The position numbers and the translations under genes were made by a program. Under the pieces are notes generated by a model. It saw nothing but the letters and a program-made list of their open reading frames with translations, was not told where the DNA came from and did no database searches. This document shows positions 18,980-28,017 of a stretch of 64,000 nucleotides of DNA, piece by piece. The stretch's first letter is position 1, and every line of letters begins with the position of its first letter. Source of the stretch: AP-15 sp963762575 (GTDB lineage Bacteria > Pseudomonadota > Alphaproteobacteria > ATCC43930 > CGMCC-115725); NCBI GenBank assembly GCA_963762575.1, contig CAVXLL010000017.1, positions 1-64,000 of the forward strand. Reading direction: 5' to 3'.

Positions 18980-18998
18980 TGCAGCCCTTGAACCATAG

Positions 18999-19033
18999 CC
19001 CTCTCCCCGCGAGCGACCGCGAGCGGAGAGAGG
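18999..19033. repeat. Short GC-rich palindromic repeat
   Basis: Immediately after the gamma-glutamyltransferase, CCTCTCC...GCGAGCG and its near-inverse GCGAGCGGAGAGAGG form a hairpin. It resembles the inner part of the larger palindromes at 21997 and 38508, and may act as a terminator between the convergent genes. Confidence 0.5.
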
Positions 19034-19049
19034 AACCGTAGGCGGGACT

Positions 19050-20018
19050 TTACATCGCGGCCATTCGGGCGGCGCGCCGCCTGGCCAGCGGGGTAGCGGG
19101 CTCGGGAGCCGGGGCCGGCTGGACCTTCTTGGTCGAGCGTGGCAGGGTCCAATCCCACTCGTCCGCGCCCATCTGGTAATGGCGATTATTTTGCGACGGG
19201 TTGCGGTTGACCATGTGGCGGTTGTGGAGCGGGTGGGTAACGCTGCGCACCTCATGCTCGATAGTAAACAGGTGCTTGCCGGTTTCGAGACAAACGATGT
19301 CCTGCCAGCGATACTGGTACTGGTCACTTTCTTCGGTAATTAGGCCTCGTTTTTCGAGCTCGTCATGCGGGCCCGAGAACTCCTGGGCATAGACCTGCAG
19401 GTGATGGCCGTCGAAATCCGGAATTTTCCGGTCGGTTTCGCGGAAGATCAGCTCCTGCCTGGCCCCGGCGCTGACGTGCGCGGCGCGGCCCTCGCCATTC
19501 TCCTTGACGCAGGCGGGCGTATAGAAAATCTCGCGATAGAAGCGCGCGATGCCGTCAGCGGTCCCCTCCGGCACGGTGAATTCAACATAGGGCATGCCGA
19601 GATTGATTGCGCCAAACCGCTCCTCGTCGGGCTCGTAAAGGCGGAATTGGTTGCCCCATGGGCAGGTCGCCTCGACATAGGCATTGTGCTGCTTGCAGTC
19701 GAATTTGGTGTCGGCGAGCTTTTTCTTGGCTTCGCTGAGGCGCTCGCACAACTCCTCGAGCGAGGGGACAACGAGGCCGACATGGCCGCGCAGCACGTTC
19801 GGGTCGCCGGTCGGCAGATGGAACTGGCTGTTGCCGACATTGACCCACATGTTGTTGGTGCCGGGGAACATAAAGGGGTCGCGGGTCAGTCCGAGCCCCG
19901 ATAGATAAAACTCGTGCGCCAGACCTTGATTGTTGATCCGCAGATTGACGTGTTCGAGACCGACGAGGTTGCCGAGATCCTCGGCCGTGCGGTCGTAGAG
20001 TTGTTGTTGTGCTGCCAT
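19050..20018 (-). CDS. VOC-superfamily (glyoxalase-like) protein
   Basis: A 322-residue protein with two vicinal-oxygen-chelate modules: the first around GLEHVNLRINNQGLAHEFY to residue 130, the second around MPYVEFTVPEGTADGIARFY to residue 230. His, Glu and Asp residues suitable for metal binding occur (LEHVNL, HLQVY), but the reaction cannot be assigned. The C-terminal 40 residues are Ala/Pro/Arg-rich and probably disordered. A strong GGAGGG site precedes ATG 20018. Confidence 0.75.
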   Translation of the reverse strand: MAAQQQLYDRTAEDLGNLVGLEHVNLRINNQGLAHEFYLSGLGLTRDPFMFPGTNNMWVNVGNSQFHLPTGDPNVLRGHVGLVVPSLEELCERLSEAKKKLADTKFDCKQHNAYVEATCPWGNQFRLYEPDEERFGAINLGMPYVEFTVPEGTADGIARFYREIFYTPACVKENGEGRAAHVSAGARQELIFRETDRKIPDFDGHHLQVYAQEFSGPHDELEKRGLITEESDQYQYRWQDIVCLETGKHLFTIEHEVRSVTHPLHNRHMVNRNPSQNNRHYQMGADEWDWTLPRSTKKVQPAPAPEPATPLARRRAARMAAM

Positions 20019-20090
20019 GAGGGCCCTCCAAAGTTGCCGATCAGCCGGTGCTGAGCGGCCGTGCCGTAGTTCGGCGGCAAACGCCCGCTA

Positions 20091-20486
20091 TCAAAACAGT
20101 TTTTCGAACCTCTCGTCTACTGGAACCCGATAGCCGTTGGCTAGACTGTTGGTTTCGTTGGCCATGCCGACGATCGCCATCAATTCGCCGAGCATTTCCG
20201 GGGTCATGCCCTGCTTCTTCGCGGCAGCGCCATGCGAGGCGATGCAATAGGCGCAGCCGTTGCTGGCGCTGACCGCGAGATAGATCAGCTCCTTGGTCAA
20301 CGGATTGAGCGCGCCCGGCGCCATCACCTCCTTGATGCTCTCCCAGGTGCGCCGCAAGGTCGAGGGGTCGTTTGCCAGCGCCTTCCAGAAATTATTGATC
20401 CAGTCGGTGCCGCGCGTCCTCATGATGTCGTCATAGAGCGCGCGAACCTCGGTCGTCGCCTCATCGTATTCTATCAGCTGCACCAT
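20091..20486 (-). CDS. Carboxymuconolactone decarboxylase (AhpD-like) family protein
   Basis: A 131-residue helical protein with the CxxC-type redox motif NGCAYCIASHGAAAKK typical of AhpD-like alkylhydroperoxidases in this family. The start at 20486 (MVQLIEYDEATTEV) follows a GGAAG ribosome site and overlaps the end of the upstream Mpo1-like gene by 26 bases. Whether it acts as a peroxidase or a decarboxylase cannot be told from sequence. Confidence 0.88.
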   Translation of the reverse strand: MVQLIEYDEATTEVRALYDDIMRTRGTDWINNFWKALANDPSTLRRTWESIKEVMAPGALNPLTKELIYLAVSASNGCAYCIASHGAAAKKQGMTPEMLGELMAIVGMANETNSLANGYRVPVDERFEKLF

Positions 20487-20808
20487 CACTTCCGTCTCCT
20501 GCGCCAACACCGCGCAATTCTTGGCCGAGGCGCCCGGCAAGGAACATCCCGAACATCCGAAAATCGCTGATCAGCGACCACAGCGGGTGCCCGAACGTCT
20601 CCGGCCGATTATGCTCGAATTTGAGATGGCCGAACCACGCCAGCGCATAGCCGGCGACCGGCGCGGCCGCCAGCCAGCGCCAATCGCGCTTGACCGCGGC
20701 GGCGGCGATCGCGGTCATTGCCAGCGAGGTGCCCACAAAGTGTACCCCGCGCATGCGTGGGTCGGCATGCGCCGTGAGATAGCGTCGCCAGAACTCCGGA
20801 TAGGTCAT
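20461..20808 (-). CDS. DUF962/Mpo1-like small membrane protein
   Basis: A 115-residue protein with the family signatures HFVGTSLAM near the N terminus, AWFGHLKFEHNRPETF, and HPLWSLISDFRM. Yeast Mpo1 of this family is an Fe(II) dioxygenase acting on 2-hydroxy fatty acids; conserved His residues (H14, H23, H61, H65 by eye) are consistent with metal binding. Two hydrophobic stretches suggest membrane association. It is followed with overlap by the AhpD-like gene. Confidence 0.75.
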   Translation of the reverse strand: MTYPEFWRRYLTAHADPRMRGVHFVGTSLAMTAIAAAAVKRDWRWLAAAPVAGYALAWFGHLKFEHNRPETFGHPLWSLISDFRMFGMFLAGRLGQELRGVGAGDGSDGAADRIR

Positions 20809-20902
20809 GACATCCGCCCTTATGATAGACCGCCTTGTAATGGACCAGTCGGCATCGTAAGTCAGCGGCCATATTCCTCATATTTGCCCGCGGGGTTTCG
20901 AG

Positions 20903-21970
20903 ATGGGTTTCAGGGTAGCGGTGGTCGGCGCGACCGGCAATGTCGGGCGCGAAATCCTGACCACGCTCGCCGAGCGCGAGTTTCCCGCCGATGATGTCGT
21001 AGCGCTGGCGTCGTCGCGCTCGATCGGACGCGAGGTTTCGTTCGGCGAGGATGACGTTCTCAAGGTCCAATGCCTCGACACCTACGATTTCCGCGGCATC
21101 GATATCGTCCTTTCTTCGCCGGGGGCCAAGGTGTCGGAGGCGTTTGCGCCGCGCGCGGCGAAGGCCGGCGCCGTGGTGATCGACAACACCTCGCGGTTCC
21201 GGATGGAGCCGGACGTGCCGCTGGTCGTACCGGAGGTCAATCCACAGGCCATCGCCCAACACTCGAAGCGCGGCATCATTGCCAACCCGAACTGCTCGAC
21301 GATCCAGATGGTCGTCGCATTGAAGCCACTGCACGATCTCGCCCGGATCAAGCGCGTGGTAGTGGCGACCTATCAGTCGGTTTCCGGGGCGGGCCACGCG
21401 GCGATGGACGAGCTGTTCAACCAGACCCGCGCGATTTACGTGAACGACCCGATGAAACCCGAGCAATTTACGAAGCAAATCGCGTTCAACGCGATCCCGC
21501 ATATCGACATTTTCATGGACGACGGGTCGACCAGGGAAGAATGGAAGATGGCGGCCGAGACCCGCAAGATCCTCGACCCCGACATTGCCGTGACCGCCAC
21601 CTGCGTTCGCGTTCCAGTCTTCATCGGGCATGGCGAAGCCATCAATGTCGAATTCGAGCAGCCTCTCGGCGAGGAGCAGGCGCGTGCCGCGCTGCGGCAG
21701 GCGCCAGGCGTAACCGTCGTCGACCACCGTGCCGACGAAGGCTATGTGACCCCGGCCGAAGCGGCCGGCGAGGACGCGGTCTATGTCAGCCGCATCCGCC
21801 GCGACCCGACCGTGCCGTACGGGCTCAATTTGTGGGTCGTCGCCGACAACCTGCGCAAAGGTGCCGCGCTCAACGCCGTCCAGATCGCCGAGATCCTGGT
21901 GAAGCAACATCTCGGCGGCCGGCGCGGCGCGCGCTCCAACGTCGAACCACTGCGCCGCACGACCGCTTAG
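20903..21970 (+). CDS. asd: Aspartate-semialdehyde dehydrogenase
   Basis: A 355-residue NADPH enzyme converting aspartyl phosphate to aspartate semialdehyde for lysine, threonine and methionine synthesis and diaminopimelate. The Rossmann motif VVGATGNVGREIL starts at residue 6; the catalytic Cys is in NPNCSTIQMV, and the His region is in VRVPVFIGHGEA. The length is normal. It is monocistronic here, with a palindromic repeat directly downstream that could terminate transcription. Confidence 0.95.
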   Translation: MGFRVAVVGATGNVGREILTTLAEREFPADDVVALASSRSIGREVSFGEDDVLKVQCLDTYDFRGIDIVLSSPGAKVSEAFAPRAAKAGAVVIDNTSRFRMEPDVPLVVPEVNPQAIAQHSKRGIIANPNCSTIQMVVALKPLHDLARIKRVVVATYQSVSGAGHAAMDELFNQTRAIYVNDPMKPEQFTKQIAFNAIPHIDIFMDDGSTREEWKMAAETRKILDPDIAVTATCVRVPVFIGHGEAINVEFEQPLGEEQARAALRQAPGVTVVDHRADEGYVTPAEAAGEDAVYVSRIRRDPTVPYGLNLWVVADNLRKGAALNAVQIAEILVKQHLGGRRGARSNVEPLRRTTA

Positions 21971-21996
21971 GGTGCGCCAATCGTAAACACCGAGTC

Positions 21997-22067
21997 GCCC
22001 CTCACCCCAACCCTCTCACCGCATGGCGGGGAGAGGGAGGGACCCGCGCAGCGGGAGGGTGAGGGGC
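21997..22067. repeat. 71-bp palindromic intergenic repeat
   Basis: Outer arms GCCCCTCACC (21997-22006) and GGTGAGGGGC (22058-22067) pair perfectly. Inner arms CCCTCTC and GAGAGGG also pair. The right half, from GAGAGGGAGGG through CCCGCGCAGCGGGA to GGTGAGGGGC, recurs nearly exactly at 38581-38618. It lies between asd and the yejE-like gene and could terminate asd transcription or mark a recombination point. Confidence 0.75.
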
Positions 22068-22225
22068 AGCTAGCGACGGAACCCCGGGGCTCTGTTGCCG
22101 AACCTCACCGGAAGTCGGCGCCGCGTAACGCAATTACGCCGGACCGCTTTCTCGGCCTCCGCATCACTCCCCTCACCCGGCGACGCCTCGATGCTTTCCG
22201 CCGTAACCGCCGCGGCTTCTGGTCA

Positions 22226-23182
22226 TTGTGGATCTTTCTCGCGCTGTTTCTCGTCACACTCTTTGCCGAGTTTATCGCCAACGACCGGCCGATCGTCGTC
22301 CGATACGAGGGCGGCTGGTATTTCCCGGTGTTTGTCGATTACCCCGAGACGACGTTCGGCGGCGAGTTTCCGACGCCGGCGGACTACCGCGACCCTGCGG
22401 TAGAGAAGCTGATCTCGGACAAGGGCTGGATGGTTTGGCCGCTGATTCCGTTCAGCTACGATACGATAAATTATAATCTCCCGAGCCCCGCGCCATCGCC
22501 GCCCTCGAGCGTCAATTGGCTGGGTACCGACGACCAGGGCCGCGATGTGCTGGCCCGTCTGATCTACGGCTTCCGGATCTCGGTCCTGTTCGGCCTGACC
22601 TTGACCGTGCTGTCGTCGGTGATCGGTGTCGCGGCGGGAGCGGTCCAGGGATACTTCGGCGGCCTCGTCGATCTCGGCTTTCAGCGGTTCATCGAGATCT
22701 GGTCGGGACTGCCTGTGCTCTATCTCTTGATCATCATGGCGAGCTTTATCGAGCCTAATTTCTGGTGGCTCTTGGGCTTGATGCTGCTGTTCTCGTGGAT
22801 GGGCCTCGTCGATGTCGTGCGGGCCGAGTTCCTGCGTGCACGCAACTTCGATTATGTGCGGGCGGCGCGCGCGCTGGGCGTGCCCAACTTGACCATCATA
22901 TTGCGCCACGTCCTGCCCAACGCCACGGTCGCGACAATCACGTTTTTGCCCTTCATCCTCAACGGGTCGATCACCACCCTCACTTCGCTCGACTTTCTCG
23001 GCTTCGGCCTGCCGCCGGGCTCGCCGTCGCTCGGCGAGTTGCTGGCGCAGGGCAAGTCCAATCTGCAGGCGCCCTGGCTCGGTCTGACGGCCTTCTTCGT
23101 GCTCGCATCGATGTTGAGCCTCTTGATTTTTGTCGGCGAGGCGGTGCGCGACGCCTTCGACCCGCGCAAGGTCGTGCTTTGA
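22226..23182 (+). CDS. yejE: Peptide/microcin C-type ABC transporter permease (YejE-like), 5' end uncertain
   Basis: An inner-membrane permease of the oligopeptide ABC family. LWIFLALFLVTLFAEFIAND is the first helix, a long periplasmic loop contains WLGTDDQGRDVLARLIYGFR, and the EAA loop is RAARALGVPNLTIILRHVLPN. Homology-like sequence (LTRRRLDAFRRNRRGFWS) continues upstream of the TTG at 22226 to about 22150, but no ATG, GTG or TTG exists in that frame, so the true start is lost or non-canonical. The usual upstream yejA (binding protein) and yejB (second permease) are absent: asd and a palindromic repeat stand there instead. The transporter is therefore probably non-functional or needs partners elsewhere. 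Confidence 0.8.
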   Translation: MWIFLALFLVTLFAEFIANDRPIVVRYEGGWYFPVFVDYPETTFGGEFPTPADYRDPAVEKLISDKGWMVWPLIPFSYDTINYNLPSPAPSPPSSVNWLGTDDQGRDVLARLIYGFRISVLFGLTLTVLSSVIGVAAGAVQGYFGGLVDLGFQRFIEIWSGLPVLYLLIIMASFIEPNFWWLLGLMLLFSWMGLVDVVRAEFLRARNFDYVRAARALGVPNLTIILRHVLPNATVATITFLPFILNGSITTLTSLDFLGFGLPPGSPSLGELLAQGKSNLQAPWLGLTAFFVLASMLSLLIFVGEAVRDAFDPRKVVL

Positions 23183-24816
23183 GCAACGGAAGCGGCGCCG
23201 CCGCGCTTCTCGAAATCCGCGATCTCAGCGTCTCTTTTGCCGGCCGCGGCGGAGCCAACCCGGTCGAGGCGGTGAAGGATGTCTCTTTCACCCTCGGTCG
23301 GGGCGAGACGTTGGCTTTGGTCGGCGAGAGCGGCTCGGGCAAGAGCGTGACGGCCCTTTCGATCCTTCAGCTGCTGCCTTATCCGCTCGCGGCACACGGG
23401 CCCGCAAGCAGCGTCCGCTTCGCCGGCGAGGAGCTGGTCGGCGCTCCGCCCGAGCGGCTGCGTCGGGTACGCGGCAACCGGATCGCGATCGTCTTTCAAG
23501 AGCCGATGACCTCGCTGAACCCGCTGCACACTCTCGAGCGGCAGATCGCCGAGACATTGCTGATCCACAAGCACATGACAGCCGCGGCAGCGCGCGAGCG
23601 CACCCTCGAGTTGTTACGGCTGGTCGGTCTGCCCGATGCCGAGAACCGGCTCGGCGCCTATCCGCACCAATTGTCGGGCGGTCAGCGGCAGCGGGTCATG
23701 ATCGCGATGGCAATCGCCAACGAGCCCGACATTCTGATCGCGGACGAGCCGACGACGGCGCTCGACGTGACGATCCAGGCGCACATCCTGCAGCTGCTGA
23801 AGGATCTGCGCGACCGCTTTGGCATGGCGCTGTTGCTGATCACTCACGACCTGACGATCGTCCGAAAGATGGCGGATCAGGTCTGTATCATCACGGCCGG
23901 CGAGATCGTCGAAGCCGGGCCGACCGCCGGGATCTTCGCCCATCCGCGCCACTCCTACACGCGCCGGCTGCTCGCCGCCGAACCCAAGGGCCGAGCGGCG
24001 CCGGCTGATCCTGCAGCGCCCGAGCTGATCGAGGGCCGGGACGTCAAGGTATGGTTTCCGATTCGGCGCGGAGTGCTGCGCCGGGTGGGCGGATATGTGA
24101 AGGCGGTCGACGGCGTCTCGCTCGCGGTACGGCGCGGGACTACCCTCGGCGTCGTCGGCGAAAGCGGCTCCGGCAAGACGACGCTCGGTCTGGCATTGCT
24201 GCGGCTGACCGAAGCGCAAGGGCACATCCGGTTTGCGGAGCGGGATATCGCGGTACTCGGCCAGCGCCAGTTGCGGCCGCTGCGCCGGGAGATGCAGGTG
24301 GTCTTTCAGGACCCGTTCTCCAGCCTGTCTCCGCGGCTCTCGGTCGCGCAGATCGTCGAGGAGGGGCTCAAGGTGCATCGCCTCGCGGCCAGCGCCGCGG
24401 AGCGCCGGAGGCTGATCGAAACCGCGCTGGTCGAGGTCGGGCTCGATCCCGAGGCGGCCGAGCGCTACCCGCACGAATTCTCCGGCGGGCAGCGGCAGCG
24501 CATCGCTATCGCCCGGGCCTTGGTTTTGAAGCCACGCTTGGTCGTGCTCGACGAGCCGACCTCGGCGCTCGACATGTCGGTGCAGGCGCAGATCGTCGAA
24601 CTCTTGCGCGAACTGCAGACCCGCTACGGCCTCGCCTATCTGTTCATCAGCCACGACCTGCGGGTCGTGCGGGCGCTGGCGCACGAAATCCTCGTCATGA
24701 AGGACGGCAAGATCGTCGAGGCCGGCTCGACCGAGCGCGTCATGACCGCCCCCGAGCACCCCTACACCCGCGCGCTGATGGCCGCCGCTTTCGACCTCGC
24801 AGCGATATCCCCATAG
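23179..24816 (+). CDS. yejF: Peptide ABC transporter, tandem ATPase subunit (YejF-like)
   Basis: A 545-residue protein with two nucleotide-binding domains. Walker A: GESGSGKSVTALS and GESGSGKTTLGLALL. Signatures: LSGGQRQRVMIAMA and FSGGQRQRIAIARAL. Walker B: ILIADEPTTALD and LVVLDEPTSALD. The TTG at 23179 overlaps the permease stop (TTGA) and has AAGG 6 bases upstream, so translation is coupled. Oligopeptide-transporter C-terminal tails follow each domain (HPRHSYTRRLLAAEP, HPYTRALMAA). Both domains look catalytically intact even though the operon lacks its first two genes. Confidence 0.9.
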   Translation: MSNGSGAAALLEIRDLSVSFAGRGGANPVEAVKDVSFTLGRGETLALVGESGSGKSVTALSILQLLPYPLAAHGPASSVRFAGEELVGAPPERLRRVRGNRIAIVFQEPMTSLNPLHTLERQIAETLLIHKHMTAAAARERTLELLRLVGLPDAENRLGAYPHQLSGGQRQRVMIAMAIANEPDILIADEPTTALDVTIQAHILQLLKDLRDRFGMALLLITHDLTIVRKMADQVCIITAGEIVEAGPTAGIFAHPRHSYTRRLLAAEPKGRAAPADPAAPELIEGRDVKVWFPIRRGVLRRVGGYVKAVDGVSLAVRRGTTLGVVGESGSGKTTLGLALLRLTEAQGHIRFAERDIAVLGQRQLRPLRREMQVVFQDPFSSLSPRLSVAQIVEEGLKVHRLAASAAERRRLIETALVEVGLDPEAAERYPHEFSGGQRQRIAIARALVLKPRLVVLDEPTSALDMSVQAQIVELLRELQTRYGLAYLFISHDLRVVRALAHEILVMKDGKIVEAGSTERVMTAPEHPYTRALMAAAFDLAAISP

Positions 24817-24915
24817 GTCCGGTCGACTGCAGGGCGCCTACCGTGGGGTTCGACCTCGCAAAGATTTGCCGTTAAGCTCGCTCTGCAACGGCAGCGGCGG
24901 GAATGCGGTTGAGCA

Positions 24916-26847
24916 GTGAGAGCTTGGTATCGGATCGCGCCCGGCTTCGCGGATGCGATGAAAACCGTCGGGCGGCGCGTCTACCAAACGGCGTGGTCCA
25001 AAGTGCCGGGACGTGCAACGGCGCCCTTCCGCCGGTTTTGCAGTGCCGGCGACGACTTCGCGGACGCGATCGAGGAGCGCCCGCGCCGCGCCATCACCTG
25101 GCCGTCGCGCCTGCTGCTTATGGCGGCCCTCGCGGTACCCCTGCTGCTCCTCACAATCGCCGCGCGGCAGAACTTCCGGCTAGTCCAGCTAGAGGCAGAG
25201 CGGCAGGTCGCCATAGAGGCCGGTGAATTACAGGAACATGCGCTCAGCGCGATCGAGACCTATGCGCTGATACTCGCGTGGATCGACGATCGCACCTACG
25301 GAGTCGACTGGGACCGCATCGCGCACGATGACGGACTTCGTCGGTTTCTGTCGGACCTCACAACTTTGCCGCAGATCGGCGCGGTCTTGCTGATCGATGG
25401 CGGCGGACAGATCAGGGCAAGCGGGCGACCGATTCTCGGTGCTGCTAGCGACGCCGCTGATCGCGACGCCTTTGTCGCGCAACGGGATCGCCACGCCGGC
25501 ATCTTTATCGGGCGCGAACACGCAGATCCAAAGACCCACCTTCCCGACTTCGACATCAGCCGTCGGCGATCGACGCCGGACGGAAACTTCGACGGGGTCA
25601 TCATCATCTCCGCCAACCCCGATTACTTTGCCAATTTTTTCAGCACCGTCTCGCGGGATGAGGGTTCCTCCGCCCTCTTGTTGAGGGATGACGGATCTGT
25701 GCTGGTCCGATATCCGCCGCCGCCCAGCCTCCTGATTTTCTCTTCCGAAAGCCCTGTTATGCGAGCGATCGCTACCGAGCCGGATCGCGGGTTGTTTTGG
25801 AGCAGAGGCGGGACGGACGGCATCAAGCGGCTCTTCGGCTATCAGCAGGTCGGGGGATACCCGCTGTACGTCGCCTTCGGGATTTCCTGGCAGAGCGTTC
25901 TCGCTGTTTGGCGGGCAAACCTTATCGATTATCTGCTGTTTGCGGTCCCGGCCTCGCTCGGGCTGCTCTGCATGACCTTGTTCGCCGTGCGCCAACTGCA
26001 GCAGCAAAGGGTGGCCACTTGGCGCTGGCGCGCCACCGCGCGGCGGCTGAACCGCGAGATGCATCGCCGGATACGGGCGGAGACCGACCTCCATCAGGCG
26101 CAAAAAATGGAGGCGCTGGGTCAGCTGACCGGCGGGGTGGCGCATGATTTCAACAATCTGCTGACCGTGCTGCAGGGCTGCCTCGAAATCCTGAGTGGAC
26201 ATCAACGTGAGCCGACGCTGCAGGCCAGGGTCGAGATGGCGCTGGCCACCGTCGAGCGCGGCGAAAAGCTGACGAGCCAACTTCTCGCCTTTGCGCGGCG
26301 ACAGCCGCTTACGGTTGCGCGCCTGAACCTCAACGACACATTGCGCCAGATGGCGGAACTGATCGCTCGCACGGTCGGGAGCACGGTCAGGGTCGAAACC
26401 GATTTTGGGCCAGATCTGTGGCCGGTTGATGCCGATGCGACGCAACTCGAGCTCGCCGTGATCAATCTCGCGATCAATTCTCGTGATGCTATGCCCGAGG
26501 GCGGCGTGCTGAGGGTGCGGACATTCAAAACGACCCTGAGCGATGACCTGCTCGGCGAGGCCGGGGATTTTGTCGGTTTGGAGGTCTCCGACACCGGCAC
26601 CGGTATGCCTCCCGAAATATTGACGCGGGCGTTCGAGCCGTTCTTTACGAGCAAAGGCCCAGGCAAAGGCACCGGTCTCGGCCTCAGCTTGGTCTATGGG
26701 TTTGCTCGCCAATCCGGGGGGGCCGCGTCGATCCGCAGCGAGGTCGGCCGCGGCACGACAGTGACCTTGCTGCTGCCGCGGGCCCGCGAGGCCGGTACCT
26801 CGGACGAACCGGGCGTGATAAGCTTGCCCTCGGACGTTTCAGCATGA
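24916..26847 (+). CDS. Membrane sensor histidine kinase
   Basis: A 643-residue kinase. A first membrane helix lies near residues 68-88 (LLLMAALAVPLLLLTIAA), followed by a periplasmic Cache-like domain of about 230 residues and a second helix (LIDYLLFAVPASLGLLCMTL). A short coiled coil leads to the H-box LTGGVAHDFNNLLTVLQ with phospho-acceptor His near 410, then N-box LAINSRDAMPEGG, G1 DTGTGM, F-box EPFFTSK and G2 GTGLGLSLVYGFA. No receiver domain or response regulator gene is adjacent, so the partner is elsewhere. The GTG start at 24916 is uncertain; ATG 24958 is the alternative. Confidence 0.88.
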   Translation: MRAWYRIAPGFADAMKTVGRRVYQTAWSKVPGRATAPFRRFCSAGDDFADAIEERPRRAITWPSRLLLMAALAVPLLLLTIAARQNFRLVQLEAERQVAIEAGELQEHALSAIETYALILAWIDDRTYGVDWDRIAHDDGLRRFLSDLTTLPQIGAVLLIDGGGQIRASGRPILGAASDAADRDAFVAQRDRHAGIFIGREHADPKTHLPDFDISRRRSTPDGNFDGVIIISANPDYFANFFSTVSRDEGSSALLLRDDGSVLVRYPPPPSLLIFSSESPVMRAIATEPDRGLFWSRGGTDGIKRLFGYQQVGGYPLYVAFGISWQSVLAVWRANLIDYLLFAVPASLGLLCMTLFAVRQLQQQRVATWRWRATARRLNREMHRRIRAETDLHQAQKMEALGQLTGGVAHDFNNLLTVLQGCLEILSGHQREPTLQARVEMALATVERGEKLTSQLLAFARRQPLTVARLNLNDTLRQMAELIARTVGSTVRVETDFGPDLWPVDADATQLELAVINLAINSRDAMPEGGVLRVRTFKTTLSDDLLGEAGDFVGLEVSDTGTGMPPEILTRAFEPFFTSKGPGKGTGLGLSLVYGFARQSGGAASIRSEVGRGTTVTLLLPRAREAGTSDEPGVISLPSDVSA

Positions 26848-26884
26848 AACTTCGCCGCCCAGCGGGATATTCGGAGGGAACGAG

Positions 26885-27808
26885 ATGCGTATCGTGATCG
26901 TCGGCCAGCAGGCTTTCGGTAAAGCCGTGCTGGAGGCCTTTATGGCGCGCGGGGACCAGGTAGCCGGCGTGTTTGCGGCGCCGGAGCGGCCGGGCGCCAG
27001 ACCCGACCCGCTCGTCGTGGCGGCGCAAGAGCGCGGGCTGACCGTCCATCGCCATGCCAAATACTCGAGCGATGAAGCAAAACAGGCGCTCACCGACCTC
27101 GACGCCGATCTCGGCGTGATGGCCTACGTCCTGTTGTTCGCGCCGCCGGAGTTCTGCGCCATCCCGAAACACGGGATGATCCAGTTCCACCCCTCGCTGT
27201 TGCCGTTGCATCGCGGGCCTTCGTCGATCCCATGGGCGATCATTCGTGGACGCAGCGAGACCGGATTATCGATCTTCCGCCCGACCCCGGGGCTCGACGA
27301 AGGTCCGGTGATCCTGCAAAAACGGGTGCCGATCGGACCCGACGAGACTGCCGGCTCGCTCTACTTCGACAAGATTTTTCCACTCGGAGTGGAAGCGCTG
27401 GTCCAGGCCGCGGATCTGGTTGTCTCGGGCCGCGCGACCGAAACGACGCAGGACGAAAGCCGCGCCACCTACGAGGGCTGGGTGCGCGAGGCGGAATCTC
27501 GCATCAACTGGGCGACCCATGTCGACTTCGTGTACGATCTGATCCGCGGTTGCAACCCGGCGCCCGGCGCCTGGACCACGGCTGGAGAGCGCAAGCTCTA
27601 CCTGTTCGATGCGCGCAAGATCATTGCTCCGGCGTTTGGAGCGGTGCGCGGACGCAAAATCGGCGAGGTCGTCTCGATCGGCGAGGCCGGCATGCGGATC
27701 CTCGCCCAGGGCGGCTTCGTGGAGGTGTCGCGGGTGCGTCTCGACGATGGCGCCAAGATCGCCGCGACCGATGCGGGCATCGCCGAGGGGACCGTGCTCG
27801 GCGGTTAG
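26885..27808 (+). CDS. Formyltransferase-family protein (10-formyl-THF hydrolase/Fmt-like)
   Basis: A 307-residue protein of the methionyl-tRNA formyltransferase fold. The N-terminal domain carries FHPSLLPLHRGPSSIPWAI and GLDEGPVILQ, placing the catalytic His and Asp in the expected motifs. It matches the hydrolase domain of 10-formyltetrahydrofolate dehydrogenases (YHPSLLPRHRG-type) better than bona fide Fmt. ATYEGWVREAESRINW begins the C-terminal domain. It probably transfers or hydrolyses a formyl group from 10-formyl-THF; the acceptor is unknown. It has a strong GGAGGG ribosome site. The TAG stop is made of the TA target duplication plus the first G of a downstream MITE. Confidence 0.8.
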   Translation: MRIVIVGQQAFGKAVLEAFMARGDQVAGVFAAPERPGARPDPLVVAAQERGLTVHRHAKYSSDEAKQALTDLDADLGVMAYVLLFAPPEFCAIPKHGMIQFHPSLLPLHRGPSSIPWAIIRGRSETGLSIFRPTPGLDEGPVILQKRVPIGPDETAGSLYFDKIFPLGVEALVQAADLVVSGRATETTQDESRATYEGWVREAESRINWATHVDFVYDLIRGCNPAPGAWTTAGERKLYLFDARKIIAPAFGAVRGRKIGEVVSIGEAGMRILAQGGFVEVSRVRLDDGAKIAATDAGIAEGTVLGG

Positions 27809-27996
27809 TGCTCAGAACCATTCAGATGATTCAGCAGATCCCCCTCCTCGCTTTCCCGTGGGCCTTCAGCCCACGGACTTGTTCCGTGGGGAAGCCGGGA
27901 TCCACTTCTGCCGTGGGCACCGGCTTTCGCCGGTGAAGCGGTATTGAGCGAGGTGCTTCATCGCCGGATGAATCGTGTGAATGACTCTGAACATTA
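27806..27996 (+). mobile_element. TA-flanked MITE, copy 1 (191 bp)
   Basis: The terminal inverted repeats begin GTGCTCAGAACCATTC on the left and, read from the right end on the other strand, ATGTTCAGAGTCATTC. About 21 of 27 bases match, and each end is flanked by TA as in IS630/Tc1-type insertions. The interior has hairpins CGTGGG/CCCACG and CACCGGC-TTTC-GCCGGTG. An inverted second copy lies at 32553-32714. There is no coding capacity. Confidence 0.75.
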
Positions 27997-28017
27997 GCTC
28001 CGTGGGAAATCATCGAC

